64,000 nucleotides of DNA from positions 31,358-95,357 of the forward strand of contig NZ_JAGGOO010000046.1 in assembly GCF_018614415.1 (NCBI RefSeq), read 5' to 3'. Position numbers and translations under genes: made by a program. Shown here one piece after another: positions 16,657 to 24,229 of this stretch (within the stretch, counting starts at the first letter, position 1; every line of letters begins with the position of its first letter). This stretch comes from Streptomyces sp. ISL-12. GTDB taxonomy: Bacteria; Actinomycetota; Actinomycetes; Streptomycetales; Streptomycetaceae. A model generated the notes under the pieces. The model ran no database searches. It was given only the letters and a program-made list of their open reading frames with translations, and was not told the DNA's origin.

Positions 16657-17030
16657 GGCGCCGCCTCCACCGTCCGCTCCACCGAGGCCACGGCCTCCTC
16701 CCGTACCTCGAACGGCAGCCCGCTCAGCACCGGTGGCCGCGCCACCACGACCACCCGGACCTGTTCCGCCTCCCGGCCGACCGTGACCTCCGCGCCGTCC
16801 GGCGCCGCCGCCCGGGTGACCTCCACGACCGCCTCGGCGGGATCCTGCCGGGCCGCGGCGCGGGCGCCGGTCCGGGCCGCGTCCACACACTGGATCTGCG
16901 CGGCCACCACCAGCAGCCCCCACACCAGCGCCATGGCGAACATGACCAGCACCGGGAGCGCCACGGCCGTCTCGGCGGTCACGAAACCCCCGTCTGCCCT
17001 GCGGCCCGCGCCCCGCTCACATCCGCGCAT
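16653..17030 (-). CDS. tadE: TadE-family pseudopilin-like protein
   Basis: The 125-residue product has the sequence GGFVTAETAVALPVLVMF at about 14-31, the class-III-like processing region plus hydrophobic helix of TadE proteins, with Glu at the +5-like place. The following QCVDAARTGARAAAR segment is the typical TadE extension. The C-terminal domain is small and beta-rich. The start overlaps the Flp-like gene by 14 bp and the stop overlaps the next gene in a GTGA junction, so translation is probably coupled. It would be a minor pilin of a Flp/Tad pilus; no pilus has been shown for Streptomyces to my knowledge. Confidence 0.87.
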   Translation of the reverse strand: MRGCERGAGRRADGGFVTAETAVALPVLVMFAMALVWGLLVVAAQIQCVDAARTGARAAARQDPAEAVVEVTRAAAPDGAEVTVGREAEQVRVVVVARPPVLSGLPFEVREEAVASVERTVEAAP

Positions 17031-17247
17031 CGAGCGCCTGCTTCACGATGCGTTCCAGCTCACCGCTGACCGTTCCGCTGGTCACCACCTTGTAGAGGAC
17101 CACCGCGAACGCCACCGCCGCCACGATGCCCATCGCGTACTCCGACGTGACCATTCCCGCGTCCCGCCGCGCGGCTCCGCCCGTCCAGCGCACCGCACGC
17201 ACCCTGCGCACCAGGGCACGCAGCCGCGCCCGAACCATTCGACCCAT
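17017..17247 (-). CDS. Flp pilin-like protein, DUF4244 family
   Basis: The product is 76 residues from ATG 17247, chosen because GGGGG lies about 6 nt upstream; the frame stays open to 17334. A basic N-terminus is followed by DAGMVTSEYAMGIVAAVAFAV, a Flp-type hydrophobic helix with the conserved Glu five residues into the mature end. The C-terminus is short and polar. DUF4244 proteins sit in Tad clusters of actinobacteria and are taken as the major pilin-like subunit. No prepilin peptidase is encoded nearby. Confidence 0.85.
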   Translation of the reverse strand: MGRMVRARLRALVRRVRAVRWTGGAARRDAGMVTSEYAMGIVAAVAFAVVLYKVVTSGTVSGELERIVKQALDARM

Positions 17248-17323
17248 CTCGACCCCCGTGGGATTCAGTACTTCTTCTGACGTTTCTCGCTGTTCTGACT
17301 CATCCGCATCACTCGGCACCGCC

Positions 17324-18115
17324 TCAGCCACCACCTCCCCCTCCCAGCGCCCCGCCCGCCAGACCGATCACCACCGGCAGCACGCCCACCGCGATGAACG
17401 CGGGCAGGAAGCACAGGCCCACCGGTGCGGTGACCGCGACGGCCGCTCGCCGGGCCCGTGCCGTGGTCGCGCGGGCCCGGTCCGCGCGGGCCTGTTCGGC
17501 GAGGTGCGCGACCGGGCCGGCCGCGGGCAGTCCGGACTCGTCGGCGCGTTCCAGCAGGCGCGCCAGCGCCGAGGCACCCGGCAACACGGCCAACTCACGC
17601 CACGCCCCGTCCGGTTCACCGCCCAGCCGGACCTCCGCCGCACCGCGGGCCAGCGCGTCGCCGACCGGTCCGCCGAGGGCTTCGCCCACGGCCCGGGCAG
17701 CGACCACCGGACCGGCCCCCGCCGCGATGCAGGCAGCCAGCAGATCCGCCGCCAAGGGCAGTTGCCGTGCCGCCTCCGCACCGTCGGTCCGCGCGGCGAC
17801 ACCCGTGGGGGGCCGCCGCCGCTGCCAGCGCCACAGCCCCGCCGCGACGACCGTCCCCACCAGAACGCCCGTGACGCCGCCGACCAGTGCCCACCCCGCG
17901 CCCGCCGTACCCACCAGGGGAAGCCACGCGCGGAGCCGTCGGCCGAGGGCGTCCACCCGCGGGGCACCGCGCGTCCGTCCCGGAAGCAGCAGCGCGGCGA
18001 GCCGACGCCGGGCCTTTCCCTCGCGCCGGGCGGCCCACGCCCACCCCACCAGCCATCCGGCGAGCAACAGCGTCCCCATGACCGCCCCCAGGCTGTGGAC
18101 AACGTTCCCGCTCAC
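17324..18115 (-). CDS. tadC: TadC-like type II secretion F-domain membrane protein
   Basis: The product is 263 residues from GTG 18115, which overlaps the tadB stop in a GTGA junction. There are hydrophobic helices at the N-terminus, after residue ~50, and two at the C-terminus (CFLPAFIAVGVLPVVIGLAGG). Between them lies the T2SS-F helical domain with EQARADRARATTARARRAAV before the last pair. Together with TadB it would form the inner-membrane platform turned by the TadA ATPase. The C-terminus is a Gly run. A 76-bp gap separates it from the Flp-like gene. Confidence 0.87.
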   Translation of the reverse strand: MSGNVVHSLGAVMGTLLLAGWLVGWAWAARREGKARRRLAALLLPGRTRGAPRVDALGRRLRAWLPLVGTAGAGWALVGGVTGVLVGTVVAAGLWRWQRRRPPTGVAARTDGAEAARQLPLAADLLAACIAAGAGPVVAARAVGEALGGPVGDALARGAAEVRLGGEPDGAWRELAVLPGASALARLLERADESGLPAAGPVAHLAEQARADRARATTARARRAAVAVTAPVGLCFLPAFIAVGVLPVVIGLAGGALGGGGGG

Positions 18116-19050
18116 GCCTCCGCCTCCGCTCGCCGCACGATCCCGTTCACCCACCACATCCCGAGCCCCTCCAGCACGCCGCCGGCCAGCAGACAGCCCA
18201 GTCCCGCCCCGCTGTGCAGCAGGACGCGCAGCGGATCGGCCCCGAGGGCCACCCCGAACAGCAGGCCCAGGACCGGCAGGCCGGCCAGCATCACCGCGGT
18301 GGCCCGGGCCCCGGCCAACTGGGCGCGCAGATCGGCCCGTCGGTCCCGTTCGGCACGCAGCGCCCCCGCCAGCCGGTCCAGTCCGGTGGCGAGACCCGCG
18401 CCCTGGTCGACGGCGACCCGCCAGCACGCGGCCAGGCCCCGCAGCCCTTCGGCACCCGGTTGCCGCGCCGCCGTCGCGAGCGCGCCCGGCACGTCCCCGC
18501 CGAACCGGGCCGCCGCCAGCACCGCCGCCTGCCCGTCGCCGAGCCCGCCGGACTCCCGCGCGGCGCACAGCAACGCCTCACCGGGCTGCCGTCCCGCCCG
18601 TACCTCGCCCGCCAGGAAGGCGCACAGCCCGATCACCGCGTCCTGCCGCCGCTCCCGGGCACGTCGCGCCCGGCCGGCCAGTCGCGCCCGGCGCAGTACC
18701 GGAACCCCGGCCGCTCCCATGACGAGCGGCAGGACCGACGTCCCCAGCAGCGCCAGCACCAGCCCGGCCACCGGGGACCACCACTCGGCCCGCAGCCGCC
18801 CCCGAAGCCGGCGCAGCCCGTCCGTCAGCCGGATGACACTCACCGTCACCTGATCGGCTCCCGGCGCTCCGGCCCCGCCCGCGCCACCGCCCGCACCACC
18901 GTCCGCCCCGCCTCCCGCCTCGCCGCCCGCGAGCAGCAGACGTGCCCGCCGCGCCCCGGACTGCCGCTCACCGGCCAACCAGGCGGCGGCTGCGAGGCAG
19001 ACGAGGGCCACCGCCGTCGACAGCTCGCTCACCTCACTCACTTCACTCAC
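18112..19050 (-). CDS. tadB: TadB-like type II secretion F-domain membrane protein
   Basis: About 312 residues. The start is ambiguous: GTG codons lie at 19068, 19050, 19041 and 19032. GTG 19050 is preferred because GGGGAG stands 8 nt upstream, and it overlaps tadA by 8 bp. There is an N-terminal helix, then a Gly/Ala-rich linker, two helices around residues 85-125, the T2SS-F domain (RAGRQPGEALL ... GLATGLDRLAGALRAERDRR), and two C-terminal helices. It pairs with TadC as the membrane base of the pilus-like machine. Translationally coupled at both ends. Confidence 0.86.
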   Translation of the reverse strand: MSEVSEVSELSTAVALVCLAAAAWLAGERQSGARRARLLLAGGEAGGGADGGAGGGAGGAGAPGADQVTVSVIRLTDGLRRLRGRLRAEWWSPVAGLVLALLGTSVLPLVMGAAGVPVLRRARLAGRARRARERRQDAVIGLCAFLAGEVRAGRQPGEALLCAARESGGLGDGQAAVLAAARFGGDVPGALATAARQPGAEGLRGLAACWRVAVDQGAGLATGLDRLAGALRAERDRRADLRAQLAGARATAVMLAGLPVLGLLFGVALGADPLRVLLHSGAGLGCLLAGGVLEGLGMWWVNGIVRRAEAEA

Positions 19051-20443
19051 CCCCCGTACTCCCCTCACCTGCCAGCAGCCCCCTGAGCCGCGCCCACCCC
19101 CGCTCCGGCACGAACGCCTCCTCGCCCCACCGCAGCGCCGGCACGGTCCGCACCAGCCCCGCGGGGTCCCTCTCCAGCACCCGCACCTCCGCGATCCGCC
19201 GCCGCCCGGTACGGTCCCGTACGAGGTGCAGCAGCACCGACAGTGCGGCGGCCACCTGGCTGTGCAGGGCGGCCCGGTCGAGTCCGGCGGCCGTGCCGAG
19301 CGCCTCCAGCCGGGCCGGGACGTCCGCCGCGGCGTTGGCGTGAACAGTTCCGGAACCGCCCTGATGGCCGGTGTTGAGGGCCGCCAGCAGGTGGACCACC
19401 TCGGGTCCCCGTACCTCGCCGACGACCAGCCGGTCCGGCCGCATTCGCAGTGCCTGGCGCACCAGGTCCTCCAGCGTCACCAGGCCGGCGCCCTCTTGGT
19501 TGGCCGGTCTGGCCTCCAGCCGTACGACGTGCGGGTGGTCGGGCCGCAACTCCGCCGAGTCCTCGGCCAGCACGATCCGCTCCCCGGCACCGACCAGCCC
19601 GAGCAGGGCGCTCAGCAGCGTCGTCTTGCCGCTGCCCGTACCGCCGCTGACCAGGAAGGACAGCCGGGCGTCCAGCAGGGCGCGCAGCACCCGGTCGCCG
19701 CCCGGCGGCACCGTCCCCGCCGCGACCAGTTCGTCGAGCGTGAACGCGCGCGGACGCACCACCCGCAGCGACAGGCAGGTGCAGCCGACCGCGACCGGGG
19801 GCAGCACCGCGTGCAGCCGGGTCCCGTCGGGCAGCCGGGCGTCCACCCAGGGCCGGGCGTCGTCGAGGCGGCGCCCGGCGACGGCCGCGAGCCGCTGCGC
19901 GAGCCGCCGTACCGCCCCGGCGTCCATGAAGGACACGGAGGTCAGCTCCAGTCCGCCGCCCCGGTCCACCCAGACCCGGTCCGGGGCGGACACCAGTACG
20001 TCGGTCACCGACGGGTCGGCGAGCAGCGGCTCCAGGGGCCCACTGCCCACGAGTTCGGACCGCAGCCGCTCGGCGGCACCGAGGATCTCGGCGTCGCCGA
20101 GCACACGTCCCTGTGCGCGCAGGGCCTGCGCCACGTGTGCGGGCGTCGGTTCCGCCCCGCTCTCGGCGAGCCGGCGCCGTACGCCGTCGAGCAGTGCCGC
20201 CGGCATGCCGGCACCGGACTCCTGACGGCCCCGCACCGCACCGCCGTCCCTGCCCCGCACCACACCGCCGTCCCGCCCATGACCGCCCACCGGCTCCGGA
20301 AACTCCCGGCGGCCACGCACCACACCACCCCCACGCCCACGACCACCCGCCGGCTCCGGAAACTCCCGGCGCTCCCGTACAGCGCCACCTCCCCGCCCGT
20401 GACCGGCGTACTGGTGACCGTCCCGCCCGTCCAGCGCCCTCAT
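19043..20443 (-). CDS. tadA: TadA/CpaF-type secretion ATPase
   Basis: A 466-residue hexameric-type ATPase powering pilus assembly. Motifs: Walker A VSGGTGSGKTTLL (~270), the Asp box with AEDSAELRP, Walker B with RPDRLVVGEVRG, and the His box AALNTGHQGGSGTVHANA. The first ~75 residues are unusual, with degenerate repeats of the type GGxVRGRREFPEPVGG. The real catalytic part begins near residue 80, so the conserved protein may start at an internal codon, but the ATG at 20443 forms a clean ATGA overlap with the upstream gene. It is central to the Tad operon. Confidence 0.92.
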   Translation of the reverse strand: MRALDGRDGHQYAGHGRGGGAVRERREFPEPAGGRGRGGGVVRGRREFPEPVGGHGRDGGVVRGRDGGAVRGRQESGAGMPAALLDGVRRRLAESGAEPTPAHVAQALRAQGRVLGDAEILGAAERLRSELVGSGPLEPLLADPSVTDVLVSAPDRVWVDRGGGLELTSVSFMDAGAVRRLAQRLAAVAGRRLDDARPWVDARLPDGTRLHAVLPPVAVGCTCLSLRVVRPRAFTLDELVAAGTVPPGGDRVLRALLDARLSFLVSGGTGSGKTTLLSALLGLVGAGERIVLAEDSAELRPDHPHVVRLEARPANQEGAGLVTLEDLVRQALRMRPDRLVVGEVRGPEVVHLLAALNTGHQGGSGTVHANAAADVPARLEALGTAAGLDRAALHSQVAAALSVLLHLVRDRTGRRRIAEVRVLERDPAGLVRTVPALRWGEEAFVPERGWARLRGLLAGEGSTGGE

Positions 20444-21543
20444 CCGGTCCTCGCCTCCGTCAGCGCCCGCTCCCAGAACTCACGGCAGAAGCGCGCCAGC
20501 GGTCCACGGGCGGCGGCCCCCGGCGGCCGGCCGCCCTCCACGGCGCGCGGCAGCCCGGGCTCGACCGGAACCTCACCGGCGAGCGGCAGTCCGAGCAGCC
20601 GCGCCACCTCCCGGTCGTCGAGTCCCGGCACGTACGGCCCGCGCACCGCGACCCGCAGGTCGCCCAGGACCATGCCGACGGCGGAGGCGACCCGGCCCGC
20701 CGCCGCGACCGCCCGCAGCTCGGCGGGGACGACGAGCACCCCGAGGTCGAGCTGGGCGAGGACCTCGGCCGCCCCGTCGTCGATCCGGCGCGGCAGGTCG
20801 ACGACGACCGCCCCGCCCCGGCGCCGGGCCGCGGCGAGCACCGCGCGGACGGCCGGGGGCGGCACGGCGACGCAGTCGCCGCGGTCCCAGCTGAGCACCC
20901 GCAGGGAGTGCAGTGCGGGCAGCGACTCCTCCAGGGCGCCGCCGCCGACCCGTCCTCGTGAGGCGGCGAACGCGGGCCAGCGCAGTCCCTCGGTGGTCTC
21001 GCCGCCGAGCAGCACGTCGAGTCCGCCGCCCAGCGGGTCGGCGTCCACCAGCAGGGTGCGCAGCCCTTCCCGTGCGGCAGTGACGCCGAGCGCGCAGGCC
21101 AGGGTGGAGGCCCCGGCGCCGCCCCGGCCGCCGATGACGCCGACGGTGAGCGCCGGGCGGCCGACGCCTTCGGCGACGTCGGCGATGCGGTCGATCAGCC
21201 ACTGCTCGCCGTCGGGCAGCATCAGGACGTGGTCGGCGCCGATCTCGACGGCGCGCCGCCACACGCCGGGGTCGTCCTGGTCACGGCCGACCAGCACCAC
21301 CTGGCGTCTGCGGGGCGCGCCCCGCACCCGGCGCGCGGCGTCGTCGCCCACCAGGACGAGCGGCGCGGTCTCCCAGCCGCCCCGGCGCTCGGGCACCGTG
21401 GGGTGCACCTCGGGTGTGGCGCCCGCAGCCGCGCACAGCCGCAGCAGGTCGTCGAGCAGGTCGGGATCCTCGGTGACGATCAGCGGTCCGCTCTGCCGTC
21501 CTCCGGCGGCGGACGGCGGGTCGTGCGTGACTGTTCCGGTCAT
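20440..21543 (-). CDS. ssd: CpaE/MinD-like ATPase, septum-site-determining (Ssd) type
   Basis: 367 residues from ATG 21543, with GAGGGGGG about 10 nt upstream. The first ~130 residues look like a degenerate receiver domain (PLIVTEDPDLLDDLL...). A MinD/ParA-type domain follows with a deviant P-loop GGRGGAGASTLA, in which the signature lysine is replaced. DADPLGGGLDVLLGG is the second motif. Homologues are annotated as CpaE or, in M. tuberculosis, Ssd, which affects septum formation (known). It is the first gene of the Tad operon, so it probably positions the apparatus. The missing Lys suggests altered nucleotide use. Confidence 0.85.
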   Translation of the reverse strand: MTGTVTHDPPSAAGGRQSGPLIVTEDPDLLDDLLRLCAAAGATPEVHPTVPERRGGWETAPLVLVGDDAARRVRGAPRRRQVVLVGRDQDDPGVWRRAVEIGADHVLMLPDGEQWLIDRIADVAEGVGRPALTVGVIGGRGGAGASTLACALGVTAAREGLRTLLVDADPLGGGLDVLLGGETTEGLRWPAFAASRGRVGGGALEESLPALHSLRVLSWDRGDCVAVPPPAVRAVLAAARRRGGAVVVDLPRRIDDGAAEVLAQLDLGVLVVPAELRAVAAAGRVASAVGMVLGDLRVAVRGPYVPGLDDREVARLLGLPLAGEVPVEPGLPRAVEGGRPPGAAARGPLARFCREFWERALTEARTG

Positions 21544-22144
21544 GGCGGGTGCCCCCCTCAGGCGTCTCGCGCGGCCTGTGGGGCCCCGCGATTCCCAAAC
21601 GTGTGAAGAACCGGCGAGCGGCCTCCATATGAGTGGCCGGCGAAAACCGGCAGCCCGCGTCCGACAAACGGAAGCCGCCGTGAACTCGGCGCGACCGGGA
21701 CGCGTTGGAATCACGGTGCAGCGATCCGGGAAATCGTGTGGATCTTGGTCGATAACTGTGGACAACTCGGCGATTGTGAATATCGCCGTCACCCGAACCG
21801 GTGAGTGCCCGCACACTCCCCGCAGGACTGGGTACGACTGCCGCAGAGCAGCACAACGACTACCCAAAGTGACGTTCAGCGATCACGGAGTACGAGCGTG
21901 GACGATCAGAGAGAGGCCGCGGCCGGAGTCCGCGGTATACGCGAAAACCCGTCCGGACATGCGACGACCCCCGCCGGGGGGGAGAGCGGGGGTCGTCTCC
22001 ACGGCCGACTCGGGGGGGGGAGGAGTCGGACCGGGTTAGCACGGTCGCGAACGATCCGTGACTTCCATGGTGTACCCGAGAGCCTTCTCAGGCAAACCCA
22101 CACGCCCCACGATACGCCGAATGGGGTGCGCCTATGCTCAGGGC
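21544..22144. other. Divergent region between ssd and HAD phosphatase
   Basis: About 600 bp without a protein gene. Its right half holds the 6C-type RNA on the minus strand and the promoter-like TATGCT (22133-22138) placed 6 nt before the HAD start. The left half (21600-21900) is of lower GC than the neighbours and should hold the ssd promoter. I see no clear -10/-35 pair there. Confidence 0.5.
21955..22040 (-). ncRNA. 6C RNA
   Basis: On the minus strand two stable hairpins follow each other. The first has stem CCGACTC/GAGTCGG (22005-22011 with 22023-22029) and a loop carrying nine C. The second has a 12-bp stem GACGACCCCCGC/GCGGGGGTCGTC (21963-21974 with 21986-21997) and a loop carrying seven C. 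Two hairpins with six or more C in the loops define the actinobacterial 6C family. The position between ssd and the HAD gene, on the ssd strand, matches the M. tuberculosis 6C locus (known as B11). The outer ends are estimates. C-rich loops of this RNA are thought to pair with G-rich ribosome sites. Confidence 0.82.
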
Positions 22145-23005
22145 GTGGAAAACCACTCGTCGCCCCACTCGCCGACCCACTCCGCACCCCACTCGACACC
22201 CCGCGCCGCGGCCTTCTTCGACCTGGACAAGACGGTCATTGCGAAGTCGAGCACACTGACGTTCAGCAAGTCGTTCTACCAAGGCGGCCTGATCAACCGC
22301 AGGGCTGTCATGCGTACCGCATATGCCCAGTTCGTCTTCCTCGCGGGCGGCGCCGACCACGACCAGATGGAGCGGATGCGCGAGTACCTCTCCGCGCTCT
22401 GCCGGGGCTGGAACGTCGAGCAGGTCAAGGAACTCGTCGCCGAGACCCTGCACGACCTGATCGACCCGATCATCTACGACGAGGCCGCCTCCCTGATCGA
22501 GGAGCACCACACGGCCGGCCGGGACGTGGTGATCGTCTCCACGTCGGGCGCCGAGGTCGTCGAGCCGGTCGGCGCGCTCCTCGGGGCCGACCGGGTCGTG
22601 GCCACCCGCATGGTGGTGGGCGAGGACGGCTGCTTCACCGGCGAGGTGGAGTACTACGCGTACGGCCCGACGAAGGCCGAGGCGATCCGCGAACTGGCCG
22701 ACTCCGAGGGGTACGACCTCGCCCGCTGCTACGCCTACAGCGACTCGGCCACCGACTTGCCGATGCTGGAGGCGGTCGGACATCCGCACGCCGTGAACCC
22801 GGACCGCGCGCTGCGCCGCGAGGCACTCGCGCGCGCGTGGCCGATCCTCGACTTCCACCGGCCGGTCCGGCTCAAGCAGCGCGTCCCCGGTTTCTCCGTA
22901 CCGCCCCGTCCGGCGCTGGTCGCCGCCGCCGCGATAGGCGCCGCGGCGGCCACCGCGGGGCTCGTCTGGTACGCCGCCGGCCGGCGCCGGGCGACAGCGG
23001 CGTGA
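22145..23005 (+). CDS. HAD-IB family phosphatase (SerB-like) with C-terminal membrane anchor
   Basis: 286 residues from GTG 22145; in-frame ATGs at 22121 and 22058 lie upstream. The GTG is preferred because TATGCT ends 6 nt before it, which fits a leaderless mRNA. HAD motif I is FFDLDKTV (DxDx nucleophile), motif II is IVSTSGAEV, motif III has the Lys in GPTKAEAI, and motif IV is AYSDSATDLPML. This subgroup includes phosphoserine-phosphatase-like enzymes acting on small phosphates or phospholipid-type substrates. A hydrophobic helix near the end (LVAAAAIGAAAATAGLVWY) followed by Arg residues suggests membrane attachment. The natural substrate is not known. Confidence 0.88.
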   Translation: MENHSSPHSPTHSAPHSTPRAAAFFDLDKTVIAKSSTLTFSKSFYQGGLINRRAVMRTAYAQFVFLAGGADHDQMERMREYLSALCRGWNVEQVKELVAETLHDLIDPIIYDEAASLIEEHHTAGRDVVIVSTSGAEVVEPVGALLGADRVVATRMVVGEDGCFTGEVEYYAYGPTKAEAIRELADSEGYDLARCYAYSDSATDLPMLEAVGHPHAVNPDRALRREALARAWPILDFHRPVRLKQRVPGFSVPPRPALVAAAAIGAAAATAGLVWYAAGRRRATAA

Positions 23006-23324
23006 CGCCGCACCAAGTCTCGCACCGGTCCCTATGTGTCCCGTTTGCGCTCAAAACTGAATTTGAACCTAAAAGTAAAGAAGTGCGGACATCACTTCCG
23101 CTTGTCCCCCGCCTGGAGTACAAAGGACTCAACGGCCCGCGAGACCAAGGGCATCCGAGAGGATCACCTTAATAACGCACATGGCCCCACGGACCGAGCA
23201 TGGTCATCGGGCACCCACGCGACGTCGACCCGTCGATTACGGGCCAGCCGCACCAGGTGACGGGCGAAGTTCCCGACCTGATGGGCAACTTGAGAGGACG
23301 CTTGGTAACCCGGTGAGCATGCCA
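23006..23324. other. Convergent intergenic region, no gene assigned
   Basis: Between the HAD stop and the Fic-like stop. The part at 23040-23110 is clearly poorer in GC than the genome. A minus-strand frame around 23170-23310 has coding-like composition but no start codon or recognisable family. It may be a remnant or non-coding. Confidence 0.4.
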
Positions 23325-23352
23325 GCGGCGGTACGGATTCCCGTACCGCCGC
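23325..23352. terminator. Bidirectional terminator
   Basis: A perfect 12-bp stem GCGGCGGTACGG/CCGTACCGCCGC with loop ATTC lies between convergent genes, 24 bp from the stop of the Fic-like gene. Confidence 0.8.
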
Positions 23353-23376
23353 AACCTGTGTCGTCCCCCGGTCTCC

Positions 23377-24207
23377 CTACGCGGCTCCGCGCTGCAGCGC
23401 CTCGCACACGGCCGTCGACTCCCGCGCCCCCAGCACGACCGCCTTGCCGCAGTGCTCGATCCAGGCGGCCATGCCCTCCGCGGTCCCGGAGACATATCCG
23501 TCGAGGGCCGCGAGACACGCCGCCCGGCCCAGCTCGGCGTACCCGACCTCGGCCGGGCAGACCGACTTCGGGTCCAGGCCGCTGCCGACCAGGACGATCC
23601 GTTCGGCCGCGCGCGCGACCAGGCCGTTGTGGGAGGTGAACGGGCGCAGCGCGAGCAGCTCGCCGTGCACGACGGCGGCCTGCACCAGCGCCGGCGCGGA
23701 ACTGCCCGCGACGAGCAGGGCGGCCAGCCCCTCCAGGCGGCCGTGCGCCTCCTCGGCGCCCGGCAGCGGCAGCCCGACCAGAGGCTCGTCGACCGGCTCC
23801 CCCGCCTGCCGCGGGCGCCCCACCCGGTCGTCCTTGTCCGCCGCCGCCACCAGGTGCAGCCGGGCCAGCACCCGCAGGGGCGACTGCCGCCAGACGGACA
23901 GCAGCTGCCCCGCCTCGGCGGTCAGCCGCAGCGCCGCGCCCACCGTGCGCGCCTCGCCGTCACCGCTGAAGTCGGAACGCCGGCGCACCTCCTCCAGGGC
24001 CCAGTCGGCACCGGCGAGCGCCGCCGAGCCGCGCGCGCCGCGCAGCGCCGCCTCGGAGGTGATCTCGTTGCTGCGGCGCCGCATGATCCGGTGGCCGTAG
24101 ACCCGGTCCACGGCCTTGCGCACGGACTCCACGGACTCGGCCACGCCGGGCAGTGCGCCCAGGGCCGCCAGGGGATCGGACTCGGCGGTCGCGCCTGTCG
24201 TACTCAT
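23377..24207 (-). CDS. Degenerate Fic/DOC-fold protein
   Basis: 276 residues. The helical core with VVHGELLALRPFTSHNGLVA (~180-198) lines up with the Fic motif HPFx[D/E]GNGRxxR. Here the catalytic His is Arg188, the acidic residue is Ser192, the first Gly is His193 and the Arg after GNG is Leu196; only Phe190, Asn194, Gly195 and Arg199 remain. It should therefore lack AMP-transferase activity of the usual kind. The N-terminal ~110 residues are helical with many Arg/Ala. It is transcribed leftwards from the same region as the deacetylase and converges on the HAD gene. Homologues in Streptomyces are often labelled oxidoreductase without basis that I can see. Confidence 0.75.
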   Translation of the reverse strand: MSTTGATAESDPLAALGALPGVAESVESVRKAVDRVYGHRIMRRRSNEITSEAALRGARGSAALAGADWALEEVRRRSDFSGDGEARTVGAALRLTAEAGQLLSVWRQSPLRVLARLHLVAAADKDDRVGRPRQAGEPVDEPLVGLPLPGAEEAHGRLEGLAALLVAGSSAPALVQAAVVHGELLALRPFTSHNGLVARAAERIVLVGSGLDPKSVCPAEVGYAELGRAACLAALDGYVSGTAEGMAAWIEHCGKAVVLGARESTAVCEALQRGAA

Positions 24208-24229
24208 GAGTACGACAGTAGCCGTGCCG

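Noticed and set aside
23169..23316. Minus-strand coding-like segment (GNFARHLVRLARNRR...)
   Set aside because: No start codon, no recognised family and a short frame; could be a relic but support is too thin.
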